NCBI RefSeq assembly: GCF_029360705.1
Contig: NZ_JARKMX010000008.1
Span: 3,851,479-3,915,478 of the forward strand
Direction: 5' to 3'
Length of the DNA stretch: 64,000 nt
DNA from: Paraflavitalea pollutisoli
GTDB taxonomy: Bacteria > Bacteroidota > Bacteroidia > Chitinophagales > Chitinophagaceae
The notes beneath the pieces were generated by a model. The model did no database searches, was not told the DNA's origin, and saw only the letters and a program-made list of their open reading frames with translations. Positions 45,301 through 52,452 of this stretch are shown here, in pieces (position 1 is the stretch's first letter; the number at the start of each line of letters is the position of its first letter). The translations under genes were made by a program, and so were the position numbers.

Positions 45301-46023
45301 GATGCCTATTTCAACAATACCTCACTCGGCGGGCATGACTATACCTGGGATTTTGGTGATGGAACCACTTCGCACGAGATGAGCCCTACGCATCTCTATA
45401 CTGCCATCCGCAGTTACAATATCCGGCTCATCGTAGAGGATTCGAATACCTGTAACAAACGCGACACCTTCGACTTTACGATCGTCGTGAACCCCAAGCC
45501 TACGGCTGGCTTTACCGCCACTCCCAAAATACCGGAGACCAACAAACCAACCTCTTTCTTCAACACCTCGCAAAATGCGGTGAAGTACAAATGGATCTTT
45601 GGCGATGGGGATATGCTGGTGACCAACGACAGGCTGACGACTGTACAACATCAGTACAATGCTACCGGCCACTATACCGTACACCTGGTCGCCTTCAACG
45701 AATATGATTGTACCGATACGGCTACCCTCGTGGTAGAGGCACTCATCGATCCATTGCTCGATGTGCCCAATGCCTTTACCCCAGGCAGGGGCAACCGCTC
45801 CAGCATCGTGAAGGTCGCTGGCTTCGGCATCGACAAAATGACCTGGCGTATCTTCAACCGGTGGGGTCAGAAGGTATTTGAGACGGCCAACCGCAGTAGC
45901 GGCTGGGACGGTACTTTCCAGGGCAAACTACAACCCATGGATGTATACTCCTATACCCTGGAAGTGGTCTTCACGGATGGCAAGCACCTCAAGCGAACCG
46001 GCGACATCACGCTGATACGGTAA
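42367..46023 (+). CDS. Giant T9SS type-B surface protein with SBBP and PKD repeats (copy 2)
   Basis: Protein of 1,218 aa, collinear with the one at 37357 throughout, with long identical blocks (for example VIDPTLVFCSFTGSAA and DPLLDVPNAFTPGRGNR). It also starts at TTG (42367), with signal peptide DWKKLIVIPILLATLQLMAQ. Domain order is the same: DUF7948-type domain, SBBP repeats, four PKD domains and the type-B sorting domain (last ~93 residues). The third and fourth PKD domains differ most from copy 1. The pair arose by tandem duplication around or with the PorP/SprF gene. Confidence 0.9.
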   Translation: MDWKKLIVIPILLATLQLMAQGGAASFEFTENKGQWEPQVRFKSTLSTGAFFLQQNGFTVVQHNGDDLSFFFDRNHVGEDAAHGRGRPDRGPNSRPTPPPANPTAIRSHAYRVQFLGANEQALAIPEKQVPTQVSYFIGNDPAQWATNVPVYQAVVYKDIYPHIDIRYYSDNGQLKYDLVVRPGGDPSQIAMNYEGVDKLLVKNEELIIRTSVGDLKELYPYSYSFSMEEGKKEVACAYRLSGNTIRFQVGAYAKNSTLVIDPTLVFCSFTGSAADQYGYTATPGPDGSLFSGGIVFDKGFPVTTGAYQVDFQGGSGSGKGVDMGIFKFSPNGQRMYATYLGGNGNDYPHSLMCDPQGNLVIMGKTFSSNYPGTLKGKGGGSDIAVTKLNAGGTALIGSLRIGGTGNDGVNIKDQLGASMSPNATFRFYGDDSRSEVILDRANNIYVAAQSQSSGTNDGMPVTTGAFQINNRGGQDGTIIKINPSCTDITWCSYLGGSGTDGAFVIAINPANEDIYVGGATTSEDLLPANKPGVYQAAFQKGGTDGFVSRISNDGTTLINTTYMGTGSFDAVYGLKFDRHNIPYIMGVTEGAWPVINANYKIANSKQFIAKLQPDLSGFIYSTVFGNGSAKPNISPVAFLVDRCENVYISGWGGWLVPNPNSANMDGIANMPITPDAIKKTTDNRDFYFIVIKKDAEGLLYGSYFGQTGGFGEHVDGGTSRYDEQGAIYQAVCANCGGSRDYNISQSFPTTPGVWGPVNGSRECNLAAIKIAFNFAGVASGPKSYFNNLPDTMGCVPFTVQFKDTVRNATSYEWDFNGDGVNDLNTATFDASYTFGAVGTYRVRLIAIDPSTCNERDTAYVTIRVRDDPAHIDFTALKDGPCESLAFLFTNTSTHPPPPGKPFGPNSFAWDFGDNTPITPTGTAPVTHQYLAPGTYPVRLILLDTNYCNQGDWKPLKLGVVANVEARVETPRMGCAPYDAYFNNTSLGGHDYTWDFGDGTTSHEMSPTHLYTAIRSYNIRLIVEDSNTCNKRDTFDFTIVVNPKPTAGFTATPKIPETNKPTSFFNTSQNAVKYKWIFGDGDMLVTNDRLTTVQHQYNATGHYTVHLVAFNEYDCTDTATLVVEALIDPLLDVPNAFTPGRGNRSSIVKVAGFGIDKMTWRIFNRWGQKVFETANRSSGWDGTFQGKLQPMDVYSYTLEVVFTDGKHLKRTGDITLIR

Positions 46024-46126
46024 ACTGCTGCAGCGGGGAAGTGCACACTGGCCCGCTATCCACCGTATTTGACCAATGGCAACTCCCTGCTCCTGAATTT
46101 GGCTTACATTGTAGTAAATACCAACT

Positions 46127-47500
46127 ATGAGATCCTTACTGATCGTTTGCCTGCTCGTTGCCGCCTGGCCTGCCTGGGCGCAGCCCCTGCCCGACTCCCG
46201 CCAACAGGAGATCGTTATCCGGAATGTGACGATCATCCCGATGGACAAAGAACAGGTGTTGCCCAACCAGACGGTGGTGGTAAAAGATGGCAAGATCAGT
46301 TTAGTGGGTGATGCCCGCACGATACGCTACAGCGCCAATGCTACGGTGATCGATGGCACTGGCAAATTCCTGCTGCCCGGCCTCACGGAAATGCACGCCC
46401 ACGTGCCGCCGATCGACGATATTGCACCGATGAAAAAGGTGGTATTGCTGTTTGCCCTGAAAGGGGTAACAACGATCCGTGGTATGCTGGGCCACCCGCG
46501 TCACCTGGAGTTACGCAGCAAACTGCAAAGTGGCGAGATCATCGGGCCACGCCTGTATACTTCTGGCCCGTCCATCAACGGGCAAACCGCCGCCGACCCG
46601 GCCACGGCTGCACGCATGGTGCGGGAACAACAAGCTGCCGGGTACGACTTCCTGAAACTACATCCCGGCCTTACGCTGGAGAACTTCAATATCATTGTAA
46701 AAACGGCGCGTGAAGTGAAGATCCCTTTCGCGGGTCACGTATCGTATGGGGTGGGCGTATGGCGCGCCATCGAAGCGGGTTATGCGTCGATCGATCATAT
46801 GGATGGATTTGTGGAAGGGCTGGTACCGGGCATCGAAAACATATCTGAAAAAGAGGTGGGTCTGTTTGGTGTGTTCATTGCCAAGAAGGCCGACACGACG
46901 AAGCTACCGCGGCTAACCAAAGCACTGCGGGAAAAACGAGTATGGGTGGTACCCACCCAATCATTGGCAGAAAGATGGATATCGCCCGCACAAACACCCG
47001 AAGCACTTGGCCGGGAACCGGAGATGGTCTATATGCAGCCCAATACATTGACTGGCTGGATCAATGCCAAGAAGAGCTTACAAAAAGACCCGCGTTATGT
47101 AGCCGCAGAAGTAGAACAGTATGTGGCTTTGCGCCGCCAACTCATCAAGGCCTGCCAGCAGCAGGGCGTTGGTTTGCTACTGGGTTCGGATGCGCCTCAG
47201 ATCTTCGATGTGCCGGGATTCTCCCTGCATCATGAGCTCAGCTTTATGGTGAAAGCGGGTCTTACGCCGTATGAAGCATTGCGTACCGGTACCGTAAACC
47301 CTGCCCGTTTTTTCCAGGACAACAATGCGGGTGTGATCAAACCTGGTGCGCGGGCCGATCTGTTGTTGCTCAACAGCAATCCTTTGCAACGGATCGAGGC
47401 CAGCCAGGATATTGCCGGTGTCGTACTGGCGGGTCGCTGGCTCAGCCAATCTTATATCGATACGGAACTTGCGCGCCTGGCGACAGAAAAAACAAACTAG
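46127..47500 (+). CDS. Exported amidohydrolase (imidazolonepropionase-like)
   Basis: Metal-dependent hydrolase of 457 aa with signal peptide (MRSLLIVCLLVAAWPAWAQ). The amidohydrolase metal motif is LPGLTEMHAHV. A Lys in DFLKLHPG is the likely carboxylated bridge, with His residues in FAGHVSYG and SIDHMDGF, and Asp in LLGSDAPQIF. Family members cleave cyclic amides or dipeptides. The substrate here is unknown. It ends just before a strong bidirectional terminator. Confidence 0.88.
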   Translation: MRSLLIVCLLVAAWPAWAQPLPDSRQQEIVIRNVTIIPMDKEQVLPNQTVVVKDGKISLVGDARTIRYSANATVIDGTGKFLLPGLTEMHAHVPPIDDIAPMKKVVLLFALKGVTTIRGMLGHPRHLELRSKLQSGEIIGPRLYTSGPSINGQTAADPATAARMVREQQAAGYDFLKLHPGLTLENFNIIVKTAREVKIPFAGHVSYGVGVWRAIEAGYASIDHMDGFVEGLVPGIENISEKEVGLFGVFIAKKADTTKLPRLTKALREKRVWVVPTQSLAERWISPAQTPEALGREPEMVYMQPNTLTGWINAKKSLQKDPRYVAAEVEQYVALRRQLIKACQQQGVGLLLGSDAPQIFDVPGFSLHHELSFMVKAGLTPYEALRTGTVNPARFFQDNNAGVIKPGARADLLLLNSNPLQRIEASQDIAGVVLAGRWLSQSYIDTELARLATEKTN

Positions 47501-47515
47501 TACTTTATAATCTAC

Positions 47516-47555
47516 AAGCGGGTGTATCAACAGTTCGTTGGTACACCCGCTTTCT
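47516..47555. terminator. Bidirectional terminator between amidohydrolase and aldo/keto reductase
   Basis: AAGCGGGTGTA at 47516-47526 pairs perfectly with TACACCCGCTT at 47542-47552. An inner CAAC/GTTG stem surrounds the loop AGTTC. T and A runs flank both sides, so it can serve both convergent genes. Confidence 0.85.
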
Positions 47556-47610
47556 ATTGTGCATGCCCGGGGATATCCGGTGTGCCCCGGGCCGCGCTGT
47601 ATCATCCTGC

Positions 47611-48507
47611 CTACCGGTGCTGGTCATAGGTATTGGCCGGTATCGCCGCGCGCAATACCTCCAGTTCTTCCACCGACAGAATAGGGGATTCGATGGTCTT
47701 GATGGCTTCCTCCAACTGCTCCTGGGTACGGATGCCCACCACGGCTGCGGTAACACCGGGTTGTTGCAATACAAAACGCAAGGCTACCTGTGTGGCGCCG
47801 CGCAAGGGTGTGGTGACCGATTGTACAGCCTGGGCTGCCCGGGCGACTTCTGCAGCGGAATAGTTGAGATAAGCAGAAGCCGGTTTATCGATCAGCAATC
47901 CTTTGGCGACACTGCCTCTGGCCAGTACACTCACCTCGTTGTTTTTGAGCATGGTTAAGCTGTCTTCTTCGGGCCTGCGGTCGAGCAGGCTGTATTGCAT
48001 CATGACACTGGCGATGTTGGATCGCTCCACATACTCCCGGATCACATTGGGCCTGATGGAAGAAATACCGTAGTAGCGGATCTTACCTTGCTGCTGCAAC
48101 AGCTCGAACGCTTCGATGGTCTCGTCGATATTGTCTTCGATGGTACCGCCGTGCAACTGGTACAGGTCGATGAAATCGGTACCCAGGCGTTGCAGGCTGG
48201 CCTCGCAAGCGGCCAGGATATGTTCTTTGGTCGGATTCCAGTCGAAGCCTTTGCCGTCCGGCCGCACTACATTGCCTGCTTTGGTTGCGATCAGCACATC
48301 TTTTCTTTTACCGGCGATCGCTTTACCCAAAGTGGATTCATTGTATCCATTTTGGTACACATCGGCGGTATCGAAATAATTGATGCCTGCCTCGATGGCG
48401 CGGTGGATCAAGGAAGCGTTGACATCGTCATCGGTGCCCAGCGACATGGCTCCAAACGCAATAGCACTGACTTCCAGCGTAGACTTTCCCAGTATATGAT
48501 AGTTCAT
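47611..48507 (-). CDS. Aldo/keto reductase
   Basis: NAD(P)H-dependent TIM-barrel oxidoreductase of 298 aa. The catalytic tetrad is visible: Asp in NYFDTADVYQNG, Tyr in the same block, Lys in LIATKAGNV, and His in DLYQLHGG. The C-terminal cofactor-binding region contains VVGIRTQEQLEEAI. The physiological substrate is unknown. It is a single gene, convergent with the amidohydrolase. Confidence 0.92.
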   Translation of the reverse strand: MNYHILGKSTLEVSAIAFGAMSLGTDDDVNASLIHRAIEAGINYFDTADVYQNGYNESTLGKAIAGKRKDVLIATKAGNVVRPDGKGFDWNPTKEHILAACEASLQRLGTDFIDLYQLHGGTIEDNIDETIEAFELLQQQGKIRYYGISSIRPNVIREYVERSNIASVMMQYSLLDRRPEEDSLTMLKNNEVSVLARGSVAKGLLIDKPASAYLNYSAAEVARAAQAVQSVTTPLRGATQVALRFVLQQPGVTAAVVGIRTQEQLEEAIKTIESPILSVEELEVLRAAIPANTYDQHR

Positions 48508-48634
48508 GGTAGAAATAGTTTTAACTCGTTGATAACAACCGACATTATGATTTCATTAGTAAACGACATGCCTTGCTGGTGGTCTTAACTATACAAAACA
48601 GCGAACAGCATCCAAAAACATTAAATATACAATT

Positions 48635-48817
48635 ATGAAAACGCTTTTAACCATCCTGATGCCTTTCATAGCTATCGTTGCCGGATTTTTCGGTTATCAT
48701 CTGTTTAGCATCGGTCAACATTATCCATCGGCGATCTTTACCGTAGTGGCGTTTCTGTCGGCCAGTGCCGCGGTCTACTTTGCCACTACCCATCATAAAA
48801 AACTGGCTTATCAATAA
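48635..48817 (+). CDS. Two-TM miniprotein
   Basis: Protein of 60 aa: a hydrophobic helix at about 5-25 (LTILMPFIAIVAGFFGYHLF), a short loop with HYPS, a second helix (FTVVAFLSASAAVYFATT) and a charged tail HHKKLAYQ. The start ATG has an A-rich leader, and a terminator follows 45 bp after the stop. The clean gene boundaries favour a real gene. Function is unknown. Confidence 0.65.
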   Translation: MKTLLTILMPFIAIVAGFFGYHLFSIGQHYPSAIFTVVAFLSASAAVYFATTHHKKLAYQ

Positions 48818-48861
48818 GCACTTTGGTTTACACAGGGTTTATTAGGGTTATTTCAGGTGTT

Positions 48862-48902
48862 ATCGGGATCGGGGTACCAGGTAGTATCCCGATCTTATTT
48901 TT
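48862..48902 (+). terminator. Terminator after the two-TM miniprotein
   Basis: ATCGGGAT (48862-48869) and ATCCCGAT (48886-48893) form a perfect 8-bp stem around a 16-nt loop, followed by CTTATTTTTG. It ends 16 bp before the ATG of the VOC gene. Confidence 0.7.
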
Positions 48903-48917
48903 GTAGTATCTTGAAGC

Positions 48918-49376
48918 ATGAAAAAGATCATTACGACCAGCCTGCTTGCTATGCTGCTCCTCACCGCCACCACCGGTATGGTAGCAGCCCAAACCCGCAA
49001 ACCTACCCTGAACCACCTGGCACTATCCGTAAAAAACCTTGCCAGGAGTACGGATTTCTACAGTAAGATCATTCAACTGGATACGATTCCCGAGCCTTTT
49101 CATGACGGAAAGCATACCTGGTTCAGCATTGCCGCCCATAGCCACCTGCACCTCATTCAATACGATGACGGTATCATCATACCCGCGAAGGGCACGCATC
49201 TCTGCTTTAGTGTGCCCAGTATCGAGGATGTCATAGAGCGGCTCAACAAGGCAAAAGTAGCCTGGGGTAACTGGAACGGTGAACCCAAAACCGTTACCAA
49301 CCGGGTAGATGGTGTAAAGCAGATCTATTTTCAGGATCCGGACGGATATTGGATCGAGATCAACAATGATAAGTGA
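48918..49376 (+). CDS. Periplasmic VOC/glyoxalase-superfamily protein
   Basis: Protein of 152 aa. A signal peptide (MKKIITTSLLAMLLLTATTG, cleaved near VAAQ) precedes one VOC domain. The start is LNHLALSVKNLARSTDFYSK, the middle strand is WFSIAAHSHLHLIQY, and the end is YFQDPDGYWIEINN. Metal-binding candidates are His in LNHLA, His in SHLHLI and the terminal Glu. Most VOC enzymes are cytoplasmic, so export is uncommon. The substrate is unknown. Confidence 0.88.
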   Translation: MKKIITTSLLAMLLLTATTGMVAAQTRKPTLNHLALSVKNLARSTDFYSKIIQLDTIPEPFHDGKHTWFSIAAHSHLHLIQYDDGIIIPAKGTHLCFSVPSIEDVIERLNKAKVAWGNWNGEPKTVTNRVDGVKQIYFQDPDGYWIEINNDK

Positions 49377-49545
49377 AAACTTGTAGGTATAACCCTATCG
49401 GACAGCCTTAAAAAATTGATCTAGGACAAAAAACAACTAACTACAAGCGCTTCGTGAAAAAATAAGTAATACTACGGAACGTTACCAGTCGGGTAGCCGG
49501 TAAATTAGGAGCACTGTTTAAATGTATAACCTAAGCTGACTACCT

Positions 49546-50229
49546 ATGCCCGAGAAAAAGTATCATTATCAGAATAAGTCCATAAAAAACCTGAAAAACG
49601 AAGTTTGGAAAGACATCCCCGGCTTTGAAGGCATCTACCAGGCCTCCAGCTATGGACGTATCAAATCACTCGACCGCACGATTATCCATGCCCGCCTTGG
49701 CCAGCAATACGTAAGCGGCAGGATCCTCAGCCAGTCGATCGCCGAAAACAACAATATCAAGACCGGCGACCCGATGATCGACCTGCGGGTATCGCTCAGC
49801 CTGGATGGAGTACAACACTACTTCAATACCCGCCGCCTGATCTATATGACATTCGTCAATAAAAAGATCAATTACCAGAAAGACGGCCTGTATGTGATCA
49901 ATAAGGATGGCAATGGTTACAACAATAAAGTAACCAACCTGCAACTCGTCACCAAGAGCGAAAAGCAAAAACGCGTATTTACCCGCGACCGCCAGGACAG
50001 CTACCTGAAGATCGCCGACCGCTCCAAATGGCCGAAGACCTATGGCGGCTATACTCGTCGCAAGCCGATCAAGCAATACACCAACCGCGGCAAACTGATC
50101 GCCAAGTACGAGAGTGTCAGTGAGGCTTCCCGCCAAACCGGCATCGGCGAAAAGGAGATCATCCAGGTAGCCAAGGGAGTCTATTCACAGTGGAACGGCT
50201 TCAAATGGAAGTATGTAAATCAAGCCTAG
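49546..50229 (+). CDS. NUMOD4/NUMOD1 protein with degenerate HNH core
   Basis: Protein of 227 aa. Residues ~19-63 are a NUMOD4 domain (EVWKDIPGFEGIYQASSYGR, then IKSL). Residues ~90-140 match the HNH_3 homing-endonuclease core (DGNGYNNKVTNLQLVTKSE), but the His just before KDGN is Asn119, and no other His replaces it. Residues ~173-222 are a NUMOD1 DNA-binding helix region (KPIKQYTNRGKLIAKYESVS). Without the catalytic His it is probably a DNA-binding protein, not a nuclease. It stands alone, with a strong terminator after it and no intron or intein around it. Confidence 0.82.
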   Translation: MPEKKYHYQNKSIKNLKNEVWKDIPGFEGIYQASSYGRIKSLDRTIIHARLGQQYVSGRILSQSIAENNNIKTGDPMIDLRVSLSLDGVQHYFNTRRLIYMTFVNKKINYQKDGLYVINKDGNGYNNKVTNLQLVTKSEKQKRVFTRDRQDSYLKIADRSKWPKTYGGYTRRKPIKQYTNRGKLIAKYESVSEASRQTGIGEKEIIQVAKGVYSQWNGFKWKYVNQA

Positions 50230-50252
50230 ACAACGCATCACCCCTGCATACA

Positions 50253-50280
50253 AAAGGGCGTCCGCATGGACGCCCTTTCT
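50253..50280. terminator. Bidirectional terminator between NUMOD4 and phytase genes
   Basis: AAAGGGCGTCC, loop GCAT and GGACGCCCTTT form a perfect 11-bp stem with A and T ends. It separates two convergent genes, 24 bp from one and 27 bp from the other. Confidence 0.9.
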
Positions 50281-50304
50281 ATTGAGTAGCAAGAAGAACC
50301 CGGT

Positions 50305-51360
50305 TTACGGCATCAGGTCTTCCCAGCGATAGTAATGGAAGGTTTTATCGGTACTCATCGCCACAAATAGTCCCTTTTTAAAGGTTGCATTGAGCGGCAC
50401 CGCCACCACGTCCGAACCATCGCTTTCGAGCGTTGCCAGGTGTACCTGCTTCACGAAGGCATGCTGGTGCGGATTGCCGGCGCTCCCTTCCCGGGTGAAC
50501 AGGTGGAAGTGGTTCCGTTGCTGGTCCGATACCAGGATGTATCCGGTGGAATCGGAAGTAGGATAGATGGAAATACCTTCATGGTCCTGGCGGAATCCTT
50601 TGCGGGCAAAACTGGCCAGCTCTTCGTTGCCTTTGGCCGGGTCGGCGTAGTACTTGCGTACACCGTATCTTTCGTCGGAGTAGTAGACGTAACCGAGGGC
50701 GTCATCCACGACGATCGACTCGATCTCCTTTTTACCACTAAAAATACCAAACTTACGTACGAGCGTAGCCTTTACCACCCCGCGCCCATCGTCTTCCAGC
50801 AGGTACTGCCAGAGATAGGATCCGTTGGTAGGCCCGGTCTTTCTGCCCACGATAGCATAGATCTTTCCGGCTTTGTCTTTGTACAGCGCAATGCCCATCA
50901 GGTCGCGGTATTCAGGTTTTGTTTCGCCTTCAAATACAGGCAGTCCGCCCCCATCTACCGGCCGCATATCGGGCACCGAATAGATCCGCAGCTTATGCGT
51001 GAAGCGCTCCGTCACCACGGCGATATCGGTCGGTTTGCCTTGTAATACCAGTCCGTACTCAACATCCACGTTATTGGGTCGTTGCAGGTTGCGCACCACT
51101 TTATCTTTTATTATCCTGCCTTGCAGGTCAAACACATACAAAGCGCCATCCTGGTCTTTATCCGTACCCAGCACGAGGCTTTCGGCCGGGTTGGCGGGAT
51201 TGACCCAGATTGCCGGATCATCGGTGTCGTGTTGCGTGGTATCGGTAATGATGACCGGCTTGATGATATCAGCGGTTGACTGCTGTCCGCGACCGGGTCC
51301 GGAGCAGGCAGTATAGGTCATGTATACACTCAATAAAACAATCGTAGCCAAAATGCGCAT
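50305..51360 (-). CDS. Beta-propeller phytase (3-phytase) lipoprotein
   Basis: Protein of 351 aa that should release phosphate from inositol hexakisphosphate in the periplasm or on the surface. The lipobox is TYTAC (Cys19). Family motifs are DTDDPAIWVNP (near 44), GTDKDQDGALYVFDLQG, RPNNVDVEYG, EIESIVVDDALGYVYYSDE and DHEGISIY, which supply the Ca-binding acidic residues. It is the last gene of a minus-strand set with an acidic lipoprotein and a TonB-dependent receptor, suggesting capture and breakdown of phytate or similar phosphate esters. Confidence 0.92.
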   Translation of the reverse strand: MRILATIVLLSVYMTYTACSGPGRGQQSTADIIKPVIITDTTQHDTDDPAIWVNPANPAESLVLGTDKDQDGALYVFDLQGRIIKDKVVRNLQRPNNVDVEYGLVLQGKPTDIAVVTERFTHKLRIYSVPDMRPVDGGGLPVFEGETKPEYRDLMGIALYKDKAGKIYAIVGRKTGPTNGSYLWQYLLEDDGRGVVKATLVRKFGIFSGKKEIESIVVDDALGYVYYSDERYGVRKYYADPAKGNEELASFARKGFRQDHEGISIYPTSDSTGYILVSDQQRNHFHLFTREGSAGNPHQHAFVKQVHLATLESDGSDVVAVPLNATFKKGLFVAMSTDKTFHYYRWEDLMP

Positions 51361-51384
51361 GTCTGTAAAGTAATGTTTAGATAA

Positions 51385-52419
51385 TTATTTTTCAAGTGTG
51401 AGGGTGACTTTGGAGGTCTCTTCGTCGTCGAGCTCCCCTTTCAGAACGATAACCAGTTTTTTACCGGTGACCTTGAAAGTGCCCTTGTAGACAAACTCGG
51501 CGATGGAGCTATTGTCCAGTTCAAGTTTTTCACCAAACTCCACATCGCCTTCCAGCTCGTCATCTGTCAGGTCTTCAATCGATGCTTCGATCTCGATCTC
51601 CTTGTTCTTCCTTTCCACGGAACCACACTCCTCTACGTCTTCTTCTTCAACAAGTTTGACCACTACCTTCACTTCGCCATATTCAAACTCTACCGCGATC
51701 TCATCCACCTCCGATGCCTGCAGGTTTTTGATGTCCTCATTCACCAGGCCGAAGAGCGCCTTGAAGCGGGCGAATTCTGCTGCATTCTTATGGTCTACTT
51801 CCCATTCACCATAAATGCCTTCATCATCCTGAATGGAGTAATTAAATGCCGCTGTTTTATTGGCCTGCACCTGCGTATTGTTGCCGGTAATACCAGTCAG
51901 CTGGAAAGTCAGCTCCCGCTTTTTGGTGTTGAACAACTTGTCGTCGAACAGGTCTTCATCTACTTCAAACTCCACTTCTACCTCTTCTACGCCGGCCGGA
52001 AAACTAACCGATCCGATTCCGGTGGTGACATCAAACTGTACCGGTACATCGATGCCTTTGTCTTCTGAAGTGGTACAATCATCGATTTCGTACAAGGCCT
52101 TTACGGCTTTGATATAGTCGGCTATCTTGCTGAAACCTTGGAAATCGATTACCTTGAAGTTGACAGTCACTGCTTCTTTCAGCGGAATGATCCTGCCTGC
52201 CGGTTCTTTGCCGGTGCTGTCGTTGCGGTCGAGCAGGGTGAGCTTGAAACTGAATGCATCTTCATCTTCCAGTCCACCATCGCCTTCATCATCGAACACC
52301 ACTATCTGGGGAAATGCATTGGCCGACAAGGGTGTCACCAGGTCATCATTTTCTTTATCACAGGCTGGCGCGAAGAATGCGGCCAGCATGATGTATAACC
52401 ATGATCTTTTCATCATCAT
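51385..52419 (-). CDS. Highly acidic lipoprotein of unknown function
   Basis: Protein of 344 aa with a signal peptide and lipobox FFAPAC (Cys20). The mature part is unusually rich in Asp, Glu and Val, with stretches such as DDEGDGGLEDEDAF and VKLVEEEDVEECG, and ends in beta-like sequence (KVTGKKLVIVLKGEL). I do not recognise a family. It lies 24 bp upstream of the phytase gene and 33 bp downstream of the receptor gene. An acidic surface could bind Ca, which beta-propeller phytases need; this is a guess from context. Three consecutive ATGs (52419, 52416, 52413) make the exact start uncertain. Confidence 0.75.
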   Translation of the reverse strand: MMMKRSWLYIMLAAFFAPACDKENDDLVTPLSANAFPQIVVFDDEGDGGLEDEDAFSFKLTLLDRNDSTGKEPAGRIIPLKEAVTVNFKVIDFQGFSKIADYIKAVKALYEIDDCTTSEDKGIDVPVQFDVTTGIGSVSFPAGVEEVEVEFEVDEDLFDDKLFNTKKRELTFQLTGITGNNTQVQANKTAAFNYSIQDDEGIYGEWEVDHKNAAEFARFKALFGLVNEDIKNLQASEVDEIAVEFEYGEVKVVVKLVEEEDVEECGSVERKNKEIEIEASIEDLTDDELEGDVEFGEKLELDNSSIAEFVYKGTFKVTGKKLVIVLKGELDDEETSKVTLTLEK

Positions 52420-52452
52420 AATTTGTAAGGGTAATAAGAATGAGGCTTGCTG

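Noticed and set aside
49546-50229. Group I intron or intein homing element
   Set aside because: No split host gene, intron core or intein ends are visible around the NUMOD4 gene. It has its own terminator.
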